A stretch of 64,000 nucleotides of DNA from NCBI GenBank assembly GCA_020073345.1, contig JAIQFI010000025.1, positions 1 through 64,000 on the forward strand. Reading direction: 5' to 3'. Positions 7,312 through 14,875 of the stretch are shown here, piece after piece. Position 1 is the stretch's first letter. Each line of letters begins with the position of its first letter. The notes below the pieces were generated by a model that ran no database searches, was not told the DNA's origin, and was given only the letters and a program-made list of their open reading frames with translations. Made by a program: the position numbers and the translations under genes. This DNA comes from Terriglobia bacterium (GTDB lineage Bacteria > Acidobacteriota > Terriglobia > Bryobacterales > Bryobacteraceae).

Positions 7312-10143
7312 CTACTTAGCGATCTGGGTCGTGAGCTTGCGCGTCTCGCTGTAGTGCTCCTGCCACGACGATACTTTCTTCGCCAGCGCCACCTGCACCG
7401 CGGTCACTTTGTATTCAGGGCAACCCGTGGCCCAGTCCTCGAACTCCGTGGTGACGACGTTCGCTCCCGTGAACATGTGATGGAACGTGGTGTACACCAC
7501 GCCCGGCTGCATGCGCTCGGAGATGTGCGCCTTAAGTGTCGTATCGCCGGCTCGGCTTGTGAGCGAAACAAGGTCGCCTTCGTTGATGCCGCGATTCTCG
7601 GCATCCAGCGGATGAATCTCCAGGATGTCTTCCGGGTGCCAGACGTTATTCTCAGTACGCGCGGTTTGCGCACCGACGTTGTACTGCGTCAGAATTCTTC
7701 CCGTCGTCAGAATGAGCGGGAAGCGCCCCGTGGTGCGCTCGTCGGTGGGGATGAATTCGGTGATGACAAAGTTGCCCTTGCCGCGCACGAACCCTCCGAT
7801 ATGCATCACCGGGGTGCCTTCCGGGGCCTTCTCATTGCACGGCCACTGAATGCTGCCCAGCTCGTCGATGCGGTCGAAGCTCACGCCCGCGAAGGTCGGC
7901 GTCAGACGCGCGATCTCGTCCATGATCTCGGACGGATGCGTGTAATGCATCGGGTAACCCATCGCGTTCGAAATCGCCTGGGTAATCTCCCAGTCGCCCA
8001 GACCCGCCATCGGCGCGATTGCTTTGCGAACCCGGCTGATGCGGCGCTCGGCGTTGGTGAACGTTCCGTCCTTCTCCAGGAAGGACGCGCCCGGCAAGAA
8101 GACGTGCGCGAAGCTCGCGGTTTCGTTCAGGAACAGATCCTGCACCACCACGCACTCCATATTGCTCAAGCCCGCCGTGATGTGTTGGGTATTCGGATCG
8201 GACTGGGCAATATCTTCGCCCTGGACGTAGATGCCCCTGAAGGTGCCTTCGATCGCGGCGTCGATCATATTCGAAATACGCAGGCCAGGCTCGCTCTGCA
8301 GCGACACGCCCCAGGCTCCCTCAAACAGATGCCGGGTAGACTCGTCGGATACATGGCGGTAACCGGAGTACTCGTGCGGAAAGGAGCCCATGTCGCACGA
8401 TCCCTGCACGTTGTTCTGGCCGCGTAGCGGATTCACGCCGACGCCCACCTTCCCGATGTTGCCGGTGGCCATGGCGAGATTCGCCATACCCATCACCATG
8501 GTCGAGCCTTGGCTGTGCTCGGTGACACCCAATCCGTAATAGATAGCGCCATTACCGCCGGTCGCGTAGAGCCGCGCGGCGCCGCGAACATCGAGTGCCG
8601 GTACGCCGGTAGCGGCTTCCATCGCCTCGGGCGAATTGCGTTCTTCCGAGACGAACTTGCGCCACTGTTCGAAAGCGGGCATGTCGCAGCGCTCTTTGAT
8701 GTACTCCTCGGCCAGCAGGCCTTCGGTGACCACCACGTGCGCCAGAGCATTGATGAGGGCGACATTGGTGCCTGGCTTGAGCGGCAGGTGGTATTGGGCC
8801 TGAATGTGGGGCGATTTCACCAAGTCGATCCGGCGCGGGTCCGCGATGATCAACTTCGCACCGTCACGCAGACGCCGCTTCATCTGCGATGCGAACACCG
8901 GATGCGCATCGGTCGGATTGGCTCCGATGATCATGATCACATCGGCTTTCTCCACCGAATCGAAATCCTGCGTTCCGGCGGACGTGCCGAACGCGGTCCT
9001 GAGGCCGTAGCCCGTGGGCGAATGGCACACGCGCGCGCACGTGTCGGTGTTGTTGTTGCCGAACGCAGCGCGGATCAGCTTCTGCACCAGATAGGTCTCT
9101 TCGTTGGTGCAGCGCGAAGAAGTGATGCCGCCGATCGAGTCGCGGCCGTACTTGGCCTGGATGCGCTTAAACTCGCTGGCCGTGTGGCTGATAGCTTCTT
9201 CCCAAGTGACTTCGCGCCACGGATCGGTGATCTTGGCGCGCACCATAGGCTTCGTGATTCGATCCTTGTGGGTCGCGTAGCCCCACGAGAAGCGGCCCTT
9301 CACGCAGGAGTGTCCGTGATTCGCCTTGCCGTCCTTGAACGGAACCATGCGGACCACTTCCGATCCCTGCATTTCCGCCTTAAAGGAGCAACCCACGCCG
9401 CAATAGGCGCAGGTCGTGAGAACGGTGTGCTCGCCCTGGCCTTTAGCCAGAACGCTCTTTTCGATCAACGTGGCCGTCGGGCACGCCTGCACGCAGGCTC
9501 CGCAAGACACGCATTCGGAATCCAGGAACGGCTTCCCTCCGGCGGATACTTTGGATTCGAACCCGCGACCCTGAATGGTCAGCGCGAAGGTACCCTGCAC
9601 TTCCTCGCAGGCCCGCACGCAGCGCGAACACACGATGCACTTGGAAGGCTCGAAGCTGAAATATGGATTCGAATTGTCCTTGGGCTCGGGGTTCTTGAAA
9701 TGATTCTCGCCGTCGTAACCGTAGCGGACTTCACGCAAGCCAACCACGCCGGCCATATCCTGCAGCTCGCAGTTCCCGTTCGCTCCGCAGGTCAGGCAAT
9801 CCAACGGATGGTCGGAGATGTACAGTTCCATCATTCCGCGGCGTAGTTTCGAAAGCTTCGGGGAAGACGTGTGAACCTTCATGCCGGGCTCGGCTAGAGT
9901 GGTGCACGAAGCGGGCGTGCCGCGGCGGCCTTCCACCTCGACCAAGCACAAACGGCAGGATCCGAACGCCTCCACGCTGTCCGTGGCGCACAGCTTGGGT
10001 ACTTGCACGCCTGCCACGACGGCGGCGCGCATGACCGACGAGCCGGCCGGCACCGTGACGGGCTTTCCGTCGATTTCGAGCGTTACTAAAGTCTCCCCGA
10101 CCCTCGAGGGAGTTCCGTAATCAGTTTCGTGTATTAGCGCCAT
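7312..10143 (-). CDS. fdsA: NAD-dependent formate dehydrogenase alpha (molybdopterin) subunit
   Basis: 943 residues; catalyses formate oxidation to CO2 in the cytoplasm at a bis-molybdopterin guanine dinucleotide centre. Visible in order: a [2Fe-2S] domain (Cys51, 63, 66, 80), a His/Cys3 [4Fe-4S] site (HPLDCLTCGANGNC, 112-125), two ferredoxin clusters (CIVCSRCVRAC at 169 and CVSCGACVQAC at 211), the catalytic-domain [4Fe-4S] site (CAYCGVGC at 245) and the active-site Cys373-His374 in ARVCHSPTGYGL. The metal ligand is therefore cysteine, not selenocysteine. Length and cluster set match FdsA. It overlaps fdsB by 10 bases. Genes for FdhD and MobA lie upstream and supply sulfuration and cofactor guanylylation. 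Confidence 0.96.
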   Translation of the reverse strand: MALIHETDYGTPSRVGETLVTLEIDGKPVTVPAGSSVMRAAVVAGVQVPKLCATDSVEAFGSCRLCLVEVEGRRGTPASCTTLAEPGMKVHTSSPKLSKLRRGMMELYISDHPLDCLTCGANGNCELQDMAGVVGLREVRYGYDGENHFKNPEPKDNSNPYFSFEPSKCIVCSRCVRACEEVQGTFALTIQGRGFESKVSAGGKPFLDSECVSCGACVQACPTATLIEKSVLAKGQGEHTVLTTCAYCGVGCSFKAEMQGSEVVRMVPFKDGKANHGHSCVKGRFSWGYATHKDRITKPMVRAKITDPWREVTWEEAISHTASEFKRIQAKYGRDSIGGITSSRCTNEETYLVQKLIRAAFGNNNTDTCARVCHSPTGYGLRTAFGTSAGTQDFDSVEKADVIMIIGANPTDAHPVFASQMKRRLRDGAKLIIADPRRIDLVKSPHIQAQYHLPLKPGTNVALINALAHVVVTEGLLAEEYIKERCDMPAFEQWRKFVSEERNSPEAMEAATGVPALDVRGAARLYATGGNGAIYYGLGVTEHSQGSTMVMGMANLAMATGNIGKVGVGVNPLRGQNNVQGSCDMGSFPHEYSGYRHVSDESTRHLFEGAWGVSLQSEPGLRISNMIDAAIEGTFRGIYVQGEDIAQSDPNTQHITAGLSNMECVVVQDLFLNETASFAHVFLPGASFLEKDGTFTNAERRISRVRKAIAPMAGLGDWEITQAISNAMGYPMHYTHPSEIMDEIARLTPTFAGVSFDRIDELGSIQWPCNEKAPEGTPVMHIGGFVRGKGNFVITEFIPTDERTTGRFPLILTTGRILTQYNVGAQTARTENNVWHPEDILEIHPLDAENRGINEGDLVSLTSRAGDTTLKAHISERMQPGVVYTTFHHMFTGANVVTTEFEDWATGCPEYKVTAVQVALAKKVSSWQEHYSETRKLTTQIAK

Positions 10144-11720
10144 GATGGAGTCTCCTGGCCCTTCGGGGCCAACTGCACCGGCGGCGGGGCCGCTGGTTTA
10201 TCAAAGTCTTCCGGGAAATGCTGGACCGCGCTCAGCACCGGGTAAGGCGTCAGCCCGCCCAGCGCGCACAGCGATCCATCCAGCATCAATTCACAAAGAT
10301 CGTCCAGGACCTGCAGATTCTTGGTCCGGTCCTGGTTGGCGATGATCCGGTCGATCACCTCGACACCGCGCGTCGAGCCGATGCGGCAGGGCGTGCATTT
10401 GCCGCAACTTTCGATGGCGCAGAATTCCATGGCGAAGCGGGCTTGCCGCGCGAGATCCACCGTGTCGTCGAACACCACGATGCCGCCGTGCCCGACTAGA
10501 CCCTTTTTCGCCGCGAACGCTTCGTAATCGAGCGGCGTGTCGAGCAGCGATTCCGGGAAGTACGCTCCCAGCGGCCCACCGACTTGCACTGCGCGGAACG
10601 GCCGCCCCGAAAATGTCCCGCCGCCGAAATCGTAGATCGCTTCGCGCAAGGTGATCCCGAAGGCTTTCTCGACCAGTCCGCCGTACTTGATATTGCCCGC
10701 GAGCTGGATGGTCAGCGTGCCGCGCGATTTGCCCATGCCGAAATTCTTGTAATAGTCGGCGCCCTTGTCGAGAATAATGGGTATCGTAGCCAGCGAGATG
10801 ACGTTGTTGACCACGGTCGGCTTGCCGAACAGGCCCTCGATCGCCGGCAGAGGCGGCTTCGGCCGGATCTGGCCGCGCTTGCCTTCCAGGCTTTCAAGCA
10901 GCGAAGTTTCCTCGCCGCAAATGTACGCGCCCGCGCCCAGGCGAACATCCAGATCGAATCGCTTGCCGCTGCCCGCGACGTTCGCGCCCAGGTAGCCCTT
11001 TTCGTAAGCGATAGCGATCGCGCGCTTCATCGTCTTGAATGCATGCGGATATTCCGAGCGAAGATAGATGAAGCCGCTGGTCGCGCCCACCGCGAATCCG
11101 GCGATGGTCATGCCCTCGATGAGCACGAACGGATCGCCTTCCATAATCATGCGGTCGGCGTAGGTGCCGCTGTCGCCTTCGTCCGCGTTGCAGACGATAT
11201 ATTTCTGATCGGCGGCGGTCTTGAGAACCGTCTTCCACTTGATGCCCGTCGGAAAACCCGCGCCGCCGCGTCCGCGCAGTCCCGAGTTCGTGACTTCCTC
11301 GACCAGCGCGTCCGGCGTCATCGTAAGGGCGCGCTGTAGGCCTTTATAACCGTCGCGGCTGACATAATCGGAGAGCGAAAGTGGATCGACGATGCCGCAA
11401 CGCGCGAAGGTCAGGCGCTCCTGCTTTTTAAGGTACGGAATCTCTTCGGTGAGTCCCAGACAGAGAGCGTGCGGTTTCCCTTCCAGGAAGCCAGAGTCAA
11501 AAAGTCCGGCCACGGCTTCGACAGTGACAGGACCGTAGGCAATCCGACCTTTGGCGGTTTCCACTTCCACCAGCGGCTCTAGCCAGAACAGGCCGCGCGA
11601 GCCGTTGCGAACCACGATTACGTCCAGACGCCTGGCGGCCACTTGTTCCGTGATCGCACGGGCTACGGCATCCGCTCCCACCGAGAGTGCCGCCATGTCA
11701 CAGGGGACGAATACCTTCAC
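10134..11720 (-). CDS. fdsB: Formate dehydrogenase beta (diaphorase, NuoF-like) subunit
   Basis: 528 residues. It carries the FMN/NAD-binding region (GRGGAGFPTGIKWKT, then the CNADEGDSGTYADR segment) and the C-terminal [4Fe-4S] motif ESCGKCTPCRIGSTRG of NuoF/HoxF proteins. It takes electrons from FdsA and reduces NAD+. The N-terminal about 110 residues form the thioredoxin-like extension typical of FdsB. The gene overlaps fdsG by ATGA and fdsA by 10 bases, so the three subunits are translationally coupled. Confidence 0.95.
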   Translation of the reverse strand: MKVFVPCDMAALSVGADAVARAITEQVAARRLDVIVVRNGSRGLFWLEPLVEVETAKGRIAYGPVTVEAVAGLFDSGFLEGKPHALCLGLTEEIPYLKKQERLTFARCGIVDPLSLSDYVSRDGYKGLQRALTMTPDALVEEVTNSGLRGRGGAGFPTGIKWKTVLKTAADQKYIVCNADEGDSGTYADRMIMEGDPFVLIEGMTIAGFAVGATSGFIYLRSEYPHAFKTMKRAIAIAYEKGYLGANVAGSGKRFDLDVRLGAGAYICGEETSLLESLEGKRGQIRPKPPLPAIEGLFGKPTVVNNVISLATIPIILDKGADYYKNFGMGKSRGTLTIQLAGNIKYGGLVEKAFGITLREAIYDFGGGTFSGRPFRAVQVGGPLGAYFPESLLDTPLDYEAFAAKKGLVGHGGIVVFDDTVDLARQARFAMEFCAIESCGKCTPCRIGSTRGVEVIDRIIANQDRTKNLQVLDDLCELMLDGSLCALGGLTPYPVLSAVQHFPEDFDKPAAPPPVQLAPKGQETPSWR

Positions 11721-12187
11721 GCGCGCCTCCGGACGTCATCGATTAAGAAGTCGGCTACGTGAACGGATACCCGGCCATACGGTTTGCCGTCGAGCATCAC
11801 AGCCGGCGAAAGCGCGCAATTGCCGAGGCAATAGACCGCATCCAGACTGAAGCTCCCGTCGGCCGTGGTCTCGCCTAGTTTGGCTCCCAAACGCTTCTCA
11901 ACGTGGTCGATCACCCGGTCGCAGCCCATGGACTGGCAGGCCTCGGCCCGGCACATCTTCAGGACATGGCGGCCAGGGGGCGCATGACGAAAATCGTGGT
12001 AAAAGCTGATGACCCCGTGCACTTCGGCCTTGGAAATATTGACAGCGTCCGCGATCAGGGGGACGGCGGCTTCGTCCACGTATCCGAACTCTTCCTGTAA
12101 TGCATGCAAAATCGGCAGTACCGCGCCTGGAAGCTGCTGAAGTTCCTGGATGATGGAGGTAGCTCGGTCAGTATCCCAAGTGTGCAT
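11717..12187 (-). CDS. fdsG: Formate dehydrogenase gamma (NuoE-like [2Fe-2S]) subunit
   Basis: 156 residues from the ATG at 12187 (MHTWDTDRATSIIQELQQL); a longer frame runs upstream but the conserved NuoE start and normal size favour this one. The [2Fe-2S] ligands are seen in CRAEACQSMGCD and CLGNCALSPAVML. It passes electrons with FdsB to NAD+. It is the first gene of fdsGBAD. No strong Shine-Dalgarno sequence precedes it. The 160 bases upstream, to the end of fdhD, contain a TACAAT box that lies too close to the start to be trusted as a promoter. Confidence 0.92.
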   Translation of the reverse strand: MHTWDTDRATSIIQELQQLPGAVLPILHALQEEFGYVDEAAVPLIADAVNISKAEVHGVISFYHDFRHAPPGRHVLKMCRAEACQSMGCDRVIDHVEKRLGAKLGETTADGSFSLDAVYCLGNCALSPAVMLDGKPYGRVSVHVADFLIDDVRRRA

Positions 12188-12346
12188 AGGGTTCCATCGT
12201 TTATTGTAGCTCTTATGCGCTATCGATTCCTGGTCGACACCCGAATCGGGCGACTGCCCTCCCCACTGCGCGCAACCTTTCCACATGGTCTGGCCGGAGA
12301 GTGAAAATACCTGATTTTGCAATAGTTAGGGGTTGAGATGGCGATG

Positions 12347-13156
12347 CTACGGATGCTGGGGCGCCACTCGCTGCGAATGGGTATAGATATTGCACCGCCC
12401 GTCACGCAAAAAACCGACCAGCGTGATACCAAATCGCATTGCAGTTTCTATAGCCAGACTGGAAGGTGCACCTACTGCGGCCACAACCGGGATACCCGCC
12501 ATGACCGCCTTCTGTACCAGTTCAAAACTGATGCGTCCGCTCAGCATCAAAATGTGATCATGCAGCGGCAAAAGATTTTCGAGGAACGCCGTGCCAATCA
12601 GCTTATCCACAGCGTTGTGACGGCCCACGTCTTCGCGCAGAGTCATCAATTTTCCTTGCGGGCTGAACAGGCCTGCCGCGTGCAATCCCCCTGTGCGCTC
12701 AAACACGGCTTGCTCAAGGCGCAATTGCGCTGGCATAGCGAAGAGCAAGCTCAGTGACACGCGCCACGTATCTGCCCGCACGCTCACCGCGCCCGCATTG
12801 AGCAGGGCGTCGATAGAAGCCTTACCACAAATACCGCAGCTTGAAGTTATATAGAAGTTGCGTCTCGCCTGGGTCTCCACATTGCCGTCGATCGCCACTT
12901 CCGCATTTCCGCGCTCGTCCAGATCGATCGACTTCAATTGCTCACGGTGAGCAATCAAGGCCTCGGTAAACAAGAAACCAGCGGCCAACTCGCGATCGTG
13001 CCCAGGTGTGCGCATCGTGATCGCGACATTTTCCCCATTCACGCGAATTTGTAGGGGTTCTTCGACAGCAACGGAATCCAATTCGGACGATGATTCCATG
13101 TTGCCAGGCCCGCCATGAACTCTTTGAACCGGCACGCTTAAGATACTGGACTTCAC
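12347..13156 (-). CDS. fdhD: Formate dehydrogenase sulfurtransferase FdhD
   Basis: 269 residues (usual 260-280). FdhD moves sulfur from the cysteine desulfurase to the molybdenum cofactor before insertion into formate dehydrogenase. The sulfur-carrying CxxC loop is seen as SSCGICGKAS, and family motifs RTPGHDRELAAGFLFTEAL and EDVGRHNAVDKLIG are intact. It lies upstream of fdsG on the same strand and downstream of mobA, fitting a cofactor-to-enzyme maturation order. Confidence 0.95.
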   Translation of the reverse strand: MKSSILSVPVQRVHGGPGNMESSSELDSVAVEEPLQIRVNGENVAITMRTPGHDRELAAGFLFTEALIAHREQLKSIDLDERGNAEVAIDGNVETQARRNFYITSSCGICGKASIDALLNAGAVSVRADTWRVSLSLLFAMPAQLRLEQAVFERTGGLHAAGLFSPQGKLMTLREDVGRHNAVDKLIGTAFLENLLPLHDHILMLSGRISFELVQKAVMAGIPVVAAVGAPSSLAIETAMRFGITLVGFLRDGRCNIYTHSQRVAPQHP

Positions 13157-13232
13157 AGGTTTAGTTTACGCCCGACCGGGAGTAGAGCCAAAGTGCAGTA
13201 GAGCCGTAGTGCCGAAGTTGAGCGGAACGTCT

Positions 13233-13844
13233 TCACTCCGTCAACAAGCCGGCCTCGGAGAGCGCTGCCAGGTAGTCTTCACGGGTATTGAGATTTCGCA
13301 ACGTGCGCAGTTGCGGATCTACAGATAACATTTCTTCTGGCCGAACGCGACGAGTGCGGACGGCATCGATTAGGAGCCCCGACCGTAATTTATCTTTCTC
13401 CAACAGCGCTTCGACGTGCGGGAGCGTATCGCGCCGGTAGACCCCGGAGAGCGGATGAGGGAAGCCGTCGATTTCCATCACGGCAATGTCATGATCGCCC
13501 AGCAGTTCGACCATCCGTTCCACGAATGCGGGCTCAAGCAACGGCACATCGCAACCCGTTATAAAGGCCACGTCGACGGAATCCGGCAACGCTTTCAGCC
13601 CGGAGCGCAATCCTTCCAGGGGTCCCCTTTGCTCGCGTTCATCTCGAGCGATTGTGACGCCGGCGGGAAGTTCCGGTAGCGACTGGTCGCGCGCCGCGAC
13701 CACAACAATGGGCGAAACCACCGTGCCGAGCAGCCGAACCACGCGCTGGAGCATCGTCTCGGGACCGAAGGGTAGCGTCGCTTTGGGAGCACCCATCCGG
13801 GTCGACTTGCCACCGCACAGGACGATTCCCCCGGCGGTAGTCAT
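13233..13844 (-). CDS. mobA: Molybdenum cofactor guanylyltransferase
   Basis: 203 residues. It attaches GMP to molybdopterin to make the MGD cofactor needed by FdsA. The nucleotide-binding signature LCGGKSTRMGAPKATLPFG is at residues 9-27, and the metal-binding region VAFITGCDVPLLEP is intact. Length is normal (190-210). It sits between moeA and fdhD on the minus strand, and its start overlaps a 23-codon frame by 4 bases. Confidence 0.92.
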   Translation of the reverse strand: MTTAGGIVLCGGKSTRMGAPKATLPFGPETMLQRVVRLLGTVVSPIVVVAARDQSLPELPAGVTIARDEREQRGPLEGLRSGLKALPDSVDVAFITGCDVPLLEPAFVERMVELLGDHDIAVMEIDGFPHPLSGVYRRDTLPHVEALLEKDKLRSGLLIDAVRTRRVRPEEMLSVDPQLRTLRNLNTREDYLAALSEAGLLTE

Positions 13845-13912
13845 TGTTCTACACCAAGGGGCTTCATTCCCAAACGTGCGAGCGCTTCGCGTGTGGTGTC
13901 TTGCTCAGACAT
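13841..13912 (-). CDS. Tiny ORF overlapping the mobA start, possibly a gene remnant
   Basis: A 23-codon frame, ATG at 13912, TGA overlapping the mobA ATG (ATGA). The peptide (MSEQDTTREALARLGMKPLG...) is compact and charged, with no signal. It may be a coupling leader for mobA or the leftover of a deleted gene, since the neighbouring moeA also lacks sequence. No function is assigned. Confidence 0.25.
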   Translation of the reverse strand: MSEQDTTREALARLGMKPLGVEQ

Positions 13913-13917
13913 GCAGC

Positions 13918-14742
13918 TCAGGCATAACGCCAAACTGTGACATCGGAGCCAGCCGCGAAGCCTTCGCTGTCGTCGCCCACGATTACGAAGCCATTGGCGC
14001 GAGTGGTTGACGATAAAACTGACGCTCCACCCACAGCCAGCGGCTCGACCAGATCGCCGTCGATTTTCACGCGGACGTAGTCAAGGCGACCGATGGGCGA
14101 ACTAATCTTGCGATTCAGTCTGCCGCGTATCGCGCGATACGGCCACCCTATGGGGCGTCCGCCGAGTGCTCGAATTATTCCCTGTACGGCCAGCTCGCCA
14201 TGTTGCGCGACAAGCACCGGCGCCAGATCCTCAATGCCGACACTCGAACCTCCGGAGACAATCACGATGTCTGCATCAGCCTGAAGGGCTTCGAGGATGG
14301 CACTTGGATCGTCGCGAACCAAGCCCGGGAAATCGACGATGCCTCCGTCGCGTTCGACAAGCGCCGAGAGCATCGGCCCGCCCGTCATAACCCGGACCGC
14401 TTCGCCAGGGAATACGGATCCGCCAAACGGCGAGCCACGCATCGAATCGTCGATTACAGTCAGTGAGAGCGGAGTGTAAGCGGTCGCAACTTCCGTGCTG
14501 TCCGCAACGAGTGCGTACCCATCCATGGTCGCGCGATCAAAACCAGGTACGTCCACATCACTGACGACGGAGGCAGCCAGTACACGGCGGGCAGCGTTCC
14601 TCAACGAGATGATTTCAGCAGCAAGGGGCTGCAATTGTGCGTCCTGCGCGTCTAGCCATGCGAGGGCGGCGTCCATAGTATCACGTTGCGCGAAACCGCG
14701 CATTCGCACGTCGTCGTCGGCTCCTTTGCTGGTGTGGCGCAT
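13918..14742 (-). CDS. moeA: MoeA-type molybdopterin molybdotransferase, internally deleted and probably inactive
   Basis: 274 residues against about 400 for the family. The N-terminal part (DVDVPGFDRATMDGYAL, then VRVMTGGPM ending at residue 124) and the C-terminal part (GRLDYVRVKI, SVLSSTTRANGFVIV) are clear MoeA, and a short central piece survives (LVRDDPSAI; VIVSGGSSVGIEDLAP). Two in-frame blocks are missing: about 100 residues after residue 124, holding the GEDI and STGDEL segments, and about 40 after residue 188, holding PGKP and the LPGNPVS loop. Those blocks build the metal/molybdopterin site, so activity is doubtful. The frame is otherwise open. MoeA would insert molybdate into molybdopterin, which FdsA needs, so another moeA should exist elsewhere. 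Confidence 0.75.
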   Translation of the reverse strand: MRHTSKGADDDVRMRGFAQRDTMDAALAWLDAQDAQLQPLAAEIISLRNAARRVLAASVVSDVDVPGFDRATMDGYALVADSTEVATAYTPLSLTVIDDSMRGSPFGGSVFPGEAVRVMTGGPMLSALVERDGGIVDFPGLVRDDPSAILEALQADADIVIVSGGSSVGIEDLAPVLVAQHGELAVQGIIRALGGRPIGWPYRAIRGRLNRKISSPIGRLDYVRVKIDGDLVEPLAVGGASVLSSTTRANGFVIVGDDSEGFAAGSDVTVWRYA

Positions 14743-14875
14743 TGCGGGATCGGACTGAAATTAATGTTAACCCACAGGCGAACTTTGCTCACCTAGTCGC
14801 CCTGCCGCCAACGCTGAACAGTGATATGCTCGACTGGGAATGGTCGTGATCTGAATGGGAAGGAGGTCTGACTTT

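Noticed and set aside
9010-9040. Selenocysteine in formate dehydrogenase
   Set aside because: The active-site codon for residue 373 is a Cys codon (RVCHSP), not TGA, and no SECIS-like hairpin was sought or needed.
7201-9846. Two long plus-strand frames (408 and 445 codons)
   Set aside because: Antisense to fdsA, which has a complete motif set; the plus-strand products are Arg/His-rich with no domains.
12188-12346. Promoter for fdsGBAD from a TACAAT box
   Set aside because: The box lies so close to the start codon that the leader would be only about 10 bases, and no -35 element was found.
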